Origin: Chitinophaga eiseniae | GTDB taxonomy: Bacteria > Bacteroidota > Bacteroidia > Chitinophagales > Chitinophagaceae | Assembly (NCBI RefSeq): GCF_900167135.1 | Contig: NZ_FUWZ01000001.1 | Span: 1,054,001 to 1,118,000, forward strand | Direction of reading: 5' to 3' | Length of the DNA stretch: 64,000 bases | Shown here: in pieces, positions 16,337 through 24,390 of the stretch | Numbering within the stretch: the stretch's first letter is position 1 | Layout: every line of letters starts with the position of its first letter | The notes under the pieces: generated by a model | The model's input: only the letters and a program-made list of their open reading frames with translations | Told to the model about the DNA's origin: nothing | Database searches by the model: none | Translations under genes and position numbers: made by a program

Positions 16337-16948
16337 ATGGCAGTAAAAAAGGAACAGGACGCCAGCACAGAAGAAAGGATACTGGCAGCAGCGCGGATCG
16401 TATTTACCCGTAAAGGATTTGCGGCCACCAAGGTACGTGATATTGCTGCCGAGGCAGACATAAACCTGTCACTGGTCAACTATTACTTCCGCAGCAAGGA
16501 AAAACTGTTTGAAGTTGTAATGGCGGAAGCGGTACAGAAGCTGGTGTTTGAGATTGCCACCATTTTTAACGATACGCAACTGGGTATCCCGGAGAAGATC
16601 ACCAGGGCGGTCAACTATTATATAGACCTGCTGCTGGAGAACCCGGATTTCCCGCTGTTTCTGGTCAATGAGATTATTACCGGGGATGATATGTTTACCC
16701 GTTTTGCGCAACAGAACACTTTGTTCCAGTCGGACCTGATCCGGCAGTTATTTGCCATGAAGGAAGAAGGTAAACTGTCCGTTCATCCGGTGCATGTCAT
16801 GATGAACGTGATAGGGCTGGTGGTGATGCCATTTCTGGCCAGGCCGATACTGGAGCGGAATGCACTGGTGAAGGACGGGGAGTTTGTGAAGCTGATGAAT
16901 GAGCGAAGGACACTGATCCCGTTGTGGCTGAAAGGTATGCTGGGGTAG
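16337..16948 (+). CDS. TetR-family transcriptional regulator of the efflux operon
   Basis: A 203-residue protein. I start it at ATG 16337 (MAVKKEQDASTEERILAAA), where family homology begins. The N-terminal helix-turn-helix spans about residues 12-58 (GFAATKVRDIAAEADINLSL cut to its core, then VNYYFRSKEKLF), with the conserved YYFRSKE of TetR proteins. The rest is the ligand-binding, dimerising domain; PLFLVNEI is common in CecR/YbiH-type regulators of ybhGFSR-like systems. It stands directly before a TolC-HlyD-ABC operon and has matching palindromes in its own promoter and that of tolC, so it probably represses both. Inducer unknown. Confidence 0.92.
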   Translation: MAVKKEQDASTEERILAAARIVFTRKGFAATKVRDIAAEADINLSLVNYYFRSKEKLFEVVMAEAVQKLVFEIATIFNDTQLGIPEKITRAVNYYIDLLLENPDFPLFLVNEIITGDDMFTRFAQQNTLFQSDLIRQLFAMKEEGKLSVHPVHVMMNVIGLVVMPFLARPILERNALVKDGEFVKLMNERRTLIPLWLKGMLG

Positions 16949-17021
16949 TAACGGAAGGTGGGAGCTGGTGAGTAGGCACTCCCTCCGGGTTGATGGCTGA
17001 AAGGTATGCCGGGGGTAATAA
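16925..17021 (+). repeat. Short direct duplication of the tetR 3' end
   Basis: Bases 16925-16951, covering the last codons and stop of tetR, recur with few changes at 16994-17021 (shared core TGGCTGAAAGGTATGC followed by a G-run and TARTAAC). The second copy is non-coding. It looks like a local slippage or recombination duplication. Confidence 0.7.
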
Positions 17022-17032
17022 CCCCTTTTTTT
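17012..17032 (+). terminator. Short Rho-independent terminator after tetR
   Basis: GGGGT (17012-17016) pairs with ACCCC (17021-17025) across an AATA loop, followed by seven T residues (17026-17032). The stem is short but GC-rich. It would separate tetR transcription from the tolC promoter. Confidence 0.6.
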
Positions 17033-17040
17033 GAGGTTGG

Positions 17041-17071
17041 ATTGAACAATTTTTTAAAACAATATTTCAAA
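17041..17071. promoter_or_regulatory. Operator-like palindrome upstream of tolC
   Basis: ATTGAACA and TTTCAA flank a TTTTTTAAAAC centre, matching the site at 16267-16297 in most positions with the same half-site spacing. It ends 15 bases before the tolC ATG, where a bound TetR dimer could block transcription. Confidence 0.6.
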
Positions 17072-17085
17072 CCGAATCATGCATC

Positions 17086-18357
17086 ATGAAAGTATGTAAA
17101 CTACTGGGTTGTATCATGATGTTGGCCGGGCTTACAGCGGAGGCGCAGCAGCAAGCGCTGACCCTGGAAACCTGTTACGCCCTCGCCAGACAGAATTATC
17201 CGTTGATCAAACAGTACGATCTGATAGCGCGCACCAGCCGCTACACCGTGGCCAACGCCGGCAAGCTGTATCTGCCACAGCTGACGGTATCCGGGCAGGC
17301 TACTTATCAGTCGGAGGTCGTCAACTTCGCTGAAGTGCTGCCGCCCATTCCCGGCCTGAACCCGCCACAGCTCAGTAAAGACCAGTACCGCCTGCAGGCG
17401 GAGGTATCCCAACAAATCTACGATGGCGGCGTCACGCGCTACCAGCAGGAAGCCAGCCGCGCCAACGAAAAAGTGCAGCAGCAAAGCCTGGAAGTGAGCC
17501 TCTATGCTGTCCGCGAAAGGGTGACCCAGTTGTATTTCGCTGTACTGCTCATGGATGCTCAGCTCCGGCAGAACGCCCTTCGGCGCGACAACCTGCAGAG
17601 CACTACTGATAAAATGAAAGCTGCCCTGGCTAACGGTGTCGCCTATAGGAGCAACGTGGCAGAGCTGCAGGCCGAAATCGTGAATGCTGACATGGCCACC
17701 ACGGAATTCCGTGCTAACCGTAAAGCCTATCTGAAAATGTTGGCCACCTTCATTCATCAGCCGCTGAGCGACAGTACCGTACTGGCTTATCCGGAAACGA
17801 CACGCCCCGCCGAAGGGATTCATCGCCCGGAACTGGCGCTGTACGACTATCAGCAGAATACCTACGATGTGCAGGAACGGCAGCTGAAAGCCGCTTATCT
17901 CCCTAAACTGAATGCTTTCCTGCAAGGCGGCTACGGACGGCCTACCCTTAATATCGTCAGCAATGAATTTGGCAGCTGGTGGATGGGAGGACTGCGGCTC
18001 AACTGGTCCATCGGCAGCCTATACTCCCTGAAAAACAACCGCCGCCTGCTGGACATCCAGCGCAGCAATGTGGACGTAAGCCAGGAGGCCTTCCTGCTGA
18101 ACACAACCCTCACCATGCAGCAGCAGCATCAGGATGTGGATAAATATGCAGCCCTGATGACACAGGATGAAGAGGCTATCCGCCTGCGGGCAGCCGTGTT
18201 GCAATCTGCTAAAGCGCAACTGGACAACGGCGTTATTACCGTTCATGAATATATCTCGCAGGTGAACGCGGAAAATCTGGCCAAACAGACGCGTATCCTG
18301 CATGAAATACAGCTGCTACAGGCGCAATACAATTATAAAAACACTTCCGGGAACTGA
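17086..18357 (+). CDS. TolC-family outer-membrane efflux protein
   Basis: A 423-residue protein with a signal peptide (ending TAEAQQ). Two repeated helical regions rich in Gln, Ala and Leu (about residues 25-215 and 235-420) with LYFAVLLMDAQLRQNALRRD and LDNGVITVHEYISQVNAENL mark the TolC/outer-membrane efflux fold: a trimer forming a barrel and a periplasmic tunnel. It is the first gene of the efflux operon; the adaptor begins 15 bases downstream. Length is normal for the family. Confidence 0.92.
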   Translation: MKVCKLLGCIMMLAGLTAEAQQQALTLETCYALARQNYPLIKQYDLIARTSRYTVANAGKLYLPQLTVSGQATYQSEVVNFAEVLPPIPGLNPPQLSKDQYRLQAEVSQQIYDGGVTRYQQEASRANEKVQQQSLEVSLYAVRERVTQLYFAVLLMDAQLRQNALRRDNLQSTTDKMKAALANGVAYRSNVAELQAEIVNADMATTEFRANRKAYLKMLATFIHQPLSDSTVLAYPETTRPAEGIHRPELALYDYQQNTYDVQERQLKAAYLPKLNAFLQGGYGRPTLNIVSNEFGSWWMGGLRLNWSIGSLYSLKNNRRLLDIQRSNVDVSQEAFLLNTTLTMQQQHQDVDKYAALMTQDEEAIRLRAAVLQSAKAQLDNGVITVHEYISQVNAENLAKQTRILHEIQLLQAQYNYKNTSGN

Positions 18358-18372
18358 TTAATTTCTTGTAAC

Positions 18373-19317
18373 ATGAAATACCATCTCATTTGGATGACAG
18401 CCGCCGTGATGATGACAAGTGCCTGCGGGGACGGCAAACCGGGCTACGACGCCTCCGGCAACTTTGAAGCCGATGAAGTGATCGTGTCCGCACAACAGAA
18501 CGGCGAACTGTTATCCTTCCCCATAAACGAAGGGGACAAACTCAATGTTGGCCAGGTAGTGGGCCAGATCGATGTGACCATTCCGGCGCTGCAACAGCAA
18601 CAGGTGCAGGCCTCCATACATGCCCTCCGGGAGAAAACCAACAATCCGCAGCCACAGGCCCAGCTGGTGGAACGGCAACTGGTGGTGCAGGAAGCGCAGC
18701 TGCAACAGCTGTACCGCGAACGCAAAAGAACGGAGAACCTCGTGAAAAGCGACGCTGCCACCCAGAAACAGCTGGATGATATGAATGCACAGGTAGACCA
18801 GCTCGAAAAACAGCTGAACGTCACCCGGCAGCAACGCAACCTCTATAATTCCAATATCGCCACACAGAACCGCTCTATCCTCAGCGAACAGGCGCCGCTG
18901 GAAAAATCGATGGCGCAGTTTGCAGAGCAGGTACGCAGAGGACAGATCGTGAACCCCATCACCGGCGTCGTGCTCTCCCGTTACGCACTGAAAGGAGAGA
19001 TGGCGGCAACAGGCAAACCGCTGTATAAAATCGCCAATATCGACACCCTCTTCCTGAAAGCCTATGTGACCGGCGTTACCCTGCCGAAAATAAAGCTGGG
19101 ACAGGAAGTGCAGGTGCGCATCGACCAGGGGAGAAAAGAATACAAAGCTTATCCCGGCACCATCACCTGGATCTCAGATAAATCAGAATTCACCCCCAAG
19201 ACCATCCAGACAAAAAATGAAAGGGCCAATCTCGTATATGCGATCAAGGTAAGAGTGAAAAACGACGGCTATCTGAAAATAGGGATGTACGGAGAAATGC
19301 TGATCCCGCAAAAATAA
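18373..19317 (+). CDS. HlyD-family periplasmic adaptor lipoprotein
   Basis: A 314-residue membrane-fusion protein with a lipobox-type signal (MTSAC near residues 14-18), so it should be anchored in the inner membrane by lipid. A biotinyl-lipoyl-like half (VIVSAQQNGELLSF, INEGDKLNVGQVVGQID) leads into a long coiled coil in about residues 75-185, with repeated Gln/Glu/Leu heptads. The beta-barrel part follows (GVVLSRYALKGEMAATGKPLYKI). Adaptors of this kind bridge ABC-2 permeases and TolC. The ATPase gene starts four bases after its stop. It corresponds in position to YbhG. Confidence 0.92.
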   Translation: MKYHLIWMTAAVMMTSACGDGKPGYDASGNFEADEVIVSAQQNGELLSFPINEGDKLNVGQVVGQIDVTIPALQQQQVQASIHALREKTNNPQPQAQLVERQLVVQEAQLQQLYRERKRTENLVKSDAATQKQLDDMNAQVDQLEKQLNVTRQQRNLYNSNIATQNRSILSEQAPLEKSMAQFAEQVRRGQIVNPITGVVLSRYALKGEMAATGKPLYKIANIDTLFLKAYVTGVTLPKIKLGQEVQVRIDQGRKEYKAYPGTITWISDKSEFTPKTIQTKNERANLVYAIKVRVKNDGYLKIGMYGEMLIPQK

Positions 19318-19321
19318 GCTC

Positions 19322-20251
19322 ATGAACGCAGTGGTGCTGGACCATATTACCAAAACGTACGATGCCGGCAAAGTGCTGGCGGTAGACGATGTGTCGCTGG
19401 AAGTGGCTGCCGGAGAACTGTTCGGCCTTATCGGCCCGGATGGCGCGGGCAAAACTTCTCTTTTCCGCATCCTCACCACGCTGCTGCTACCGGATAAAGG
19501 CACAGCGTCTGTCAACGGAAAGGACTGTGTAAAAGATTATAAAGCCATCCGTCGCAGTGTAGGCTATATGCCCGGCAGATTTTCTTTGTACCAGGACCTC
19601 ACCGTGGCTGAAAATCTCCACTTCTTCGCCACGCTCTTTGGCACTACCATCGATGCGAACTACGATCTTATCCGTGATATTTACGAACAGATCAAACCTT
19701 TCAGCGACCGGCGTGCCGGTAAACTGTCCGGTGGCATGAAACAGAAGCTGGCGCTGTGCTGCGCGCTGGTACATAAACCGGAAGTGCTGTTCCTCGATGA
19801 GCCCACCACCGGTGTGGATGCAGTGTCCCGCAAGGAATTCTGGGAGATGCTGCGCACCCTCAAACAACAGGGTATCACCATTGTGGTATCCACGCCCTAT
19901 ATGGATGAAGCAATGCTCTGTGAGCGCATTGCGCTTATACAGGAAGGCAAGATCATGTCTGTCGATACGCCGGCCAATGTGATCGCCACCTTCCCGGTAA
20001 AACTTTATGCTGTAAAGACGGACAATATCTACCGGCTGCTGACGTCCCTGCGGGAAGATGCCGCTGTAGACAGTTGTTATGCATTCGGAGAATATGTCCA
20101 CGTAACTTTCCGGGACGACGCAGCCCCCGACCTGCGCGCATGGCAGCAATCCCTCGCTGCAAAAGGACATGGGCGCATAGAGGTGAAGGCCATCTCACCT
20201 ACGATAGAAGACAGTTTTATCCGTCTCATGAATGAAAAACAAAACGTATAG
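19322..20251 (+). CDS. ABC transporter ATP-binding protein (first ATPase of the exporter)
   Basis: A 309-residue ATPase with complete motifs: Walker A GPDGAGKTS near residue 39, signature LSGGMKQ, Walker B VLFLDEPTTGVD and a switch region. The C-terminal 80 residues form an accessory domain usual in drug-export ATPases. In E. coli YbhF two such ATPase units are fused; here they are separate adjacent genes. Two bases separate it from the second ATPase, so the pair is surely co-translated and likely forms a heterodimer. Confidence 0.94.
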   Translation: MNAVVLDHITKTYDAGKVLAVDDVSLEVAAGELFGLIGPDGAGKTSLFRILTTLLLPDKGTASVNGKDCVKDYKAIRRSVGYMPGRFSLYQDLTVAENLHFFATLFGTTIDANYDLIRDIYEQIKPFSDRRAGKLSGGMKQKLALCCALVHKPEVLFLDEPTTGVDAVSRKEFWEMLRTLKQQGITIVVSTPYMDEAMLCERIALIQEGKIMSVDTPANVIATFPVKLYAVKTDNIYRLLTSLREDAAVDSCYAFGEYVHVTFRDDAAPDLRAWQQSLAAKGHGRIEVKAISPTIEDSFIRLMNEKQNV

Positions 20252-20253
20252 CC

Positions 20254-20997
20254 ATGAGTGATAAGGTGATCATATGCGAAGCGCTGACGAAACAATTCGG
20301 TGACTTTGTGGCCGTCAACCACATATCCTTTGATGTTGGCAAAGGAGAGATCTTTGGTTTCCTCGGCGCTAACGGCGCGGGTAAAACCACCGCTATGCGC
20401 ATCCTGTGCGGGCTGTCCTATCCCAGCTCCGGGAAGGCCACCGTGGCTGGTTTTGATGTCTACAAACAACAGGAGTCCATTAAAAAAAATATCGGCTATA
20501 TGAGCCAGAAGTTCTCCCTGTATGAAAATCTTACCGTACTGGAGAATATTGAATTTTTCGGTGGCGTGTATGGATTGTCATCGGCAGAGATCCGCCGGCG
20601 CAGCGACCGGCTGGTAAATAAACTGGGATTGACACAGGAAGCGAAAAAACTCGTAGGGGCGCTCCCGTTAGGATGGAAACAGAAGCTGGCCTTTTCGGTC
20701 GCTATCTTCCACGACCCGCAGATCGTATTCCTGGATGAACCTACCGGTGGCGTAGACCCCATCACACGACGGCAGTTCTGGGATATGATCTACGAAGCCG
20801 CTGCCGCAGGTATCACGGTATTTGTCACCACCCATTACATGGATGAAGCAGAATACTGCAACCGCATCACCGTGATGGTGGACGGGAAAGTGGAAGCGCT
20901 GGACACCCCCGGCCATCTGAAGGCGAAGTTCGGCGTAGGTTCTATGGACGAAGTATTTTATCAACTGGCCCGTGGCGCTAAACGGTCGGCCGACTAA
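20254..20997 (+). CDS. ABC transporter ATP-binding protein (second ATPase, degenerate signature)
   Basis: A 247-residue ATPase with intact Walker A GANGAGKTT and Walker B IVFLDEPTGGVDP, and a switch His in TTHYMDEAE. Its signature motif reads LPLGWKQ instead of LSGGxxQ, as I recall for the second half of YbhF-like fusions, so one of the two ATP sites in the heterodimer is probably weak or inactive. It is nine bases upstream of the first permease gene. Confidence 0.94.
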   Translation: MSDKVIICEALTKQFGDFVAVNHISFDVGKGEIFGFLGANGAGKTTAMRILCGLSYPSSGKATVAGFDVYKQQESIKKNIGYMSQKFSLYENLTVLENIEFFGGVYGLSSAEIRRRSDRLVNKLGLTQEAKKLVGALPLGWKQKLAFSVAIFHDPQIVFLDEPTGGVDPITRRQFWDMIYEAAAAGITVFVTTHYMDEAEYCNRITVMVDGKVEALDTPGHLKAKFGVGSMDEVFYQLARGAKRSAD

Positions 20998-21006
20998 AAG
21001 AAGGAT

Positions 21007-22113
21007 ATGAAACAGTTGTTAGTATTCATCAGGAAAGAATTTTTTCACGTCTTCAGGGACAAACGTACCCTGCTGATCATGTTTGGCCTGCCGGTAGTAC
21101 AGATCGTGCTTTTCGGTTTCGCGCTCACCAGTGAGGTGAAAAATATCACCCTGACCGTGATTGATCAGGCGCGTGACGTGAATGCTACTCAAATTATCAA
21201 CAAGATAAAATCATCTTCCTATTTTATTGTGGACGAATCGGCGGTCAATTATGATGAGGTGACCACCGCATTTAAAAAGGGGACTGCCAAGTGCGCCCTG
21301 ATTTTTCCCACCGGATTTGGGAACGATCTGCAACATGCCGGCCAGGCACAGGTGCAGATCCTGACTGATGGCTCCGATCCTAACATGGCCAAGACGGTGG
21401 TCAACTACCTGACGGCTATCCTGACAGCCTACCAGCAGGAGATCAGTCCCGGAACACAGCTGCCTTACCGGATCATCCCGGAGCAGCGTATGTTGTATAA
21501 CGAAGAGGGGAACGGCTCGCTGAATTTTATCCCCGGCGTAATGGCGCTGGTGCTGATGCTGGTATGTACGGCGCTCACTTCCGTAGCGGTCGTGCGAGAA
21601 AAGGAGCTGGGCACCATGGAGATCCTGCTGGTATCTCCTTTTAAGCCGCTGCTGGTATTGCTGGCCAAAGCGGTGCCTTACCTGGTACTGTCGCTGGCCA
21701 ATTTTACGCTGATACTGCTGCTGGCCGTTTTTGTGCTGGATGTGGACGTGAAAGGCAGTATCCTGCTGCTCTTCCTGGTCAGCACATTGTTTATCATCGC
21801 CTGTTTATCCATCGGGTTGATGATCTCCAACACCACGAACTCGCAGCAAACGGCCCTGCTCTTATCGATGATGGGGATGATGATACCCACTCTGATATTC
21901 ACCGGGTTTATGTTTCCGCTGGAAAATATGCCCTGGATATTCCAGTGGATCTCTTACGTGGTGCCGTCACGGTGGTACTTCCTGATCATTAAAGCCGTTA
22001 TGCTGAAAGGACTGGGCTTCTCCTATATCTGGAAAGAGACGCTGGTATTGCTGGGTATGACGGTGGTTGCGCTGGCCGTTGCATTGAAGAACTTTAAAAT
22101 CCGCCTGTCATGA
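21007..22113 (+). CDS. ABC-2 type permease (first)
   Basis: A 368-residue inner-membrane protein. One N-terminal helix (RTLLIMFGLPVVQIVLFGFA), a periplasmic domain of about 130 residues, then five helices from about residue 175 to the end, with the ABC-2 hallmark VVREKELGTMEILLVSPF. This matches YbhS/YbhR-type drug exporters. It overlaps the next permease by four bases (ATGA). Confidence 0.93.
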   Translation: MKQLLVFIRKEFFHVFRDKRTLLIMFGLPVVQIVLFGFALTSEVKNITLTVIDQARDVNATQIINKIKSSSYFIVDESAVNYDEVTTAFKKGTAKCALIFPTGFGNDLQHAGQAQVQILTDGSDPNMAKTVVNYLTAILTAYQQEISPGTQLPYRIIPEQRMLYNEEGNGSLNFIPGVMALVLMLVCTALTSVAVVREKELGTMEILLVSPFKPLLVLLAKAVPYLVLSLANFTLILLLAVFVLDVDVKGSILLLFLVSTLFIIACLSIGLMISNTTNSQQTALLLSMMGMMIPTLIFTGFMFPLENMPWIFQWISYVVPSRWYFLIIKAVMLKGLGFSYIWKETLVLLGMTVVALAVALKNFKIRLS

Positions 22114-23228
22114 AAGTGCTGCGTTTCATCCTGAAGAAAGAGTTCCGCCAGATTTTTCGTGACAAGACCATCCTTGCCATGATGCTGGTGATGCCTACCG
22201 TGCAGCTGATCATCCTGCCACTGGCCATGAACTTTGACGTGAAGAATGTGAATGTGGCGGTGGTGGACAACGATCACAGTACGTTGTCGCAGCAGCTGAT
22301 CAACAAAGTCGGCGCTTCCGGTTATTTCCGGATTATCACGGCGTCGCCTTCCTTCCACGAGGCGCTGGGCTATATCGAAAGAGAGCAGGCGGATGTAGTA
22401 CTGGAGATCCCGCCTGGGTTTGAGCGCAACCTTGTGCGGGAGGGAGCCCAGCACGTGGGCGTGTCCATTGATGCGATCAACGGAACAAAAGCCGCTTTGG
22501 GCGGCAGCTATCTGCTGAATGTGATCGCCGATTATAACCAGCATATCCGGCTGAATGAGCGCGGGAAATATGTTCCGGGTAAAGGCGTGAACATCGATAT
22601 CACTTATTCCAACTGGTACAATCCTTTGGCCGAATATCGGTTTTATGTGGTGCCCGCGGTGATGGTACTGCTGCTGACGCTGATCGCCGGATTTCTGTCC
22701 GCCCTGAACATTGTGCGGGAGAAAGAGATGGGCACTATTGAACAAATTAATGTGACGCCCATCAAAAAATGGCAGTTCATCCTCGGCAAGCTGATTCCTT
22801 TCTGGGTAGTGGGCCTGGTAGTGTTTACGCTGGCGCTGATGGTGGCGCGGGTGGTATACGGTATATGGCCGGTAGGCAGTTTCGCCCTGCTATACCTGTT
22901 TGCCGCGGTGTACCTGGTGGCGATGCTGGGCTTCGGTCTGCTGGTATCTACCTATACCGACAACCAGTTGCAGGCCATGTTTGTTGCTTTCTTTTTTGTG
23001 ATGATATTTATGCTGATGAGCGGGCTGTTTACTGCGGTAGACAGTATGCCCCGCTGGGCCCAGGGCATTGCAGCGCTGACGCCGGTAACCCATTTTGTGA
23101 AAGTAGTGCGCATGATCGTACTCAAAGGCAGTGGTTTTGCTGACGTACAAAAAGAGCTTCTGTACCTGGTGGTGTTTGCTATTGTGCTCAACAGCTGGGC
23201 CATCTGGAATTACCGGAAGACCAGTTAA
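22110..23228 (+). CDS. ABC-2 type permease (second)
   Basis: A 372-residue inner-membrane protein with the same plan as its neighbour: one N-terminal helix, a large periplasmic loop (about residues 45-175), then five or six helices with IVREKEMGTIEQINVTPI. The two permeases probably form a heterodimer. It is the last gene of the efflux operon; its stop overlaps the stop of the convergent Ada-like gene by three bases. Confidence 0.93.
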   Translation: MKVLRFILKKEFRQIFRDKTILAMMLVMPTVQLIILPLAMNFDVKNVNVAVVDNDHSTLSQQLINKVGASGYFRIITASPSFHEALGYIEREQADVVLEIPPGFERNLVREGAQHVGVSIDAINGTKAALGGSYLLNVIADYNQHIRLNERGKYVPGKGVNIDITYSNWYNPLAEYRFYVVPAVMVLLLTLIAGFLSALNIVREKEMGTIEQINVTPIKKWQFILGKLIPFWVVGLVVFTLALMVARVVYGIWPVGSFALLYLFAAVYLVAMLGFGLLVSTYTDNQLQAMFVAFFFVMIFMLMSGLFTAVDSMPRWAQGIAALTPVTHFVKVVRMIVLKGSGFADVQKELLYLVVFAIVLNSWAIWNYRKTS

Positions 23229-23485
23229 CCCCGTATTTTCCACCTGCGGTAGGCTTCCGGCATACAATGGCCGCAGGGCCTGTATCCATGGGCAATAGCC
23301 TCCGTTTCCCCGGAGAAAAACACCCGGTTCTCCGTCAGCATTCTTTTGCCGGAGCGGCAGGAGAGCAGTCCGTATATTTTCAGCCGCCGGTTGCCGCCCA
23401 GCGTCAGCCGTCCTTCCTGCCTGAGCCGGCATATCTGCCGGTTACGCGCGATCGCGCTTGTTCCCATTGCTGCATGATCATACAT
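23225..23485 (-). CDS. Ada-type metal-binding domain protein
   Basis: An 86-residue stand-alone version of the N-terminal zinc domain of Ada, which in E. coli takes methyl groups from DNA phosphotriesters. Visible marks are LTLGGNRRLKIYG, CRSGKRM, ENRVFF and GYRPCGHC. Cys43, Cys71 and Cys74 match three of the four zinc cysteines; the usual second one is Lys47 (CRSGK instead of CxxxC), so metal binding or methyl transfer may differ from Ada. It starts six bases after the stop of the 2OG oxygenase gene on the same strand, implying one operon. There is no methyltransferase or AraC domain. Confidence 0.85.
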   Translation of the reverse strand: MYDHAAMGTSAIARNRQICRLRQEGRLTLGGNRRLKIYGLLSCRSGKRMLTENRVFFSGETEAIAHGYRPCGHCMPEAYRRWKIRG

Positions 23486-23491
23486 AACGGC

Positions 23492-24205
23492 TCAACTTAA
23501 AGCGTCGTGGAAAATGATGCCCAGCGTATGCCTGTTACCGTTATGGACAGGGCTGACGCCATGTTTCATATTCACCCGGTAGTAGCCTTTGGTGCCTTTT
23601 ACAGGCCTGAAGTTGGTGGTGAAGATGAGCATGCTGCCCCGCCCGGGTTGTAGTACATTGGCTTTGGACTGTGCCCGGGGAATCTGTTCTGTGAGTACAA
23701 ATTCGCCGCCGTTATAGTCTTCTCCCGGTTCATTCAGAAAGAGTACTATCTGCATGGGAAAGTAAATATCGCCATAGAGGTCCTGGTGCAGCGTGTTGAA
23801 GCCGCCCGCACCGTATTTCAGGATGAGTACAGTAGGCTTGTCCTGCCCGGCAGCCTTGCATTGCAGCTGCAGCTCCTCGTGGGTGGCGGGGAAAGTGGTG
23901 TTGATGTGTAATACCTCCATCCATTTGTTGGCCACCGGTGCAATATAGCTGTATACCGTCTGCCGCAGGGCGGTGATCAGGGAAGATAAAGGATATTTAA
24001 AGTATTTGTATTCGCCGCTGCCAAAACGATAGCGCTCCATCGCGATGGTTTTTCGGTAGAGATCGGGGGAGGTGTAGTTATGGATCAGCTGTTTGCATTC
24101 TTCCGCCGATAACACATTGTCTACCACGCAAAATCCTTTGTCGTGCAACGTTTCGGTGATGCCGGCCCAGTCTCTGGATACCAGCCTGTCGATGATGTTC
24201 TTCAT
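23492..24205 (-). CDS. 2OG-Fe(II) oxygenase, PF09859 type (putative DNA repair dioxygenase)
   Basis: A 237-residue soluble protein. Its course matches the Oxygenase-NA family (PF09859), annotated as acting on damaged DNA: SAEECKQL, FGSGEYKYFKYPL, PVANKW, LKYGAGGFNTLHQDLYGD, GGEFVLTEQ and HTLGIIFHDA. The Fe(II) ligands are His140, Asp142 and His215; Arg225 should bind 2-oxoglutarate. Pairing with an Ada-type domain protein six bases downstream supports alkylation repair, in parallel with ada-alkB of E. coli. Direct repair activity is inference. Its start faces the divergent cytochrome gene. Confidence 0.87.
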   Translation of the reverse strand: MKNIIDRLVSRDWAGITETLHDKGFCVVDNVLSAEECKQLIHNYTSPDLYRKTIAMERYRFGSGEYKYFKYPLSSLITALRQTVYSYIAPVANKWMEVLHINTTFPATHEELQLQCKAAGQDKPTVLILKYGAGGFNTLHQDLYGDIYFPMQIVLFLNEPGEDYNGGEFVLTEQIPRAQSKANVLQPGRGSMLIFTTNFRPVKGTKGYYRVNMKHGVSPVHNGNRHTLGIIFHDALS

Positions 24206-24225
24206 GTGTCTTTATTATATCGATA

Positions 24226-24233
24226 CAAAAGTA
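24226..24233 (-). promoter_or_regulatory. Possible -7 element (TACTTTTG) for the oxygenase-Ada operon
   Basis: On the minus strand bases 24233-24226 read TACTTTTG, an exact TAnnTTTG, 20 bases before the ATG. The -33 region (TTTTAC around 24256) is only a partial match. Confidence 0.35.
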
Positions 24234-24351
24234 GGATAACTACCATCCATGTAAAACCCGTTTCTTGCGGTTTTGAAAATCGTAATCGGTTTTATAACTT
24301 TCGGTTATGGATGATAATCAATAGTGATGATAACAACTTGGAGGCTGCTAT

Positions 24352-24359
24352 TATCTTTG
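24352..24359 (+). promoter_or_regulatory. Possible -7 element (TATCTTTG) for the cytochrome operon
   Basis: TATCTTTG at 24352-24359 matches TAnnTTTG exactly and lies 31 bases before the cytochrome ATG. No TTTG is seen at the expected -33 distance. Confidence 0.35.
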
Positions 24360-24390
24360 AGCTATTGAATTGTAAGGAAACTATAGTACA

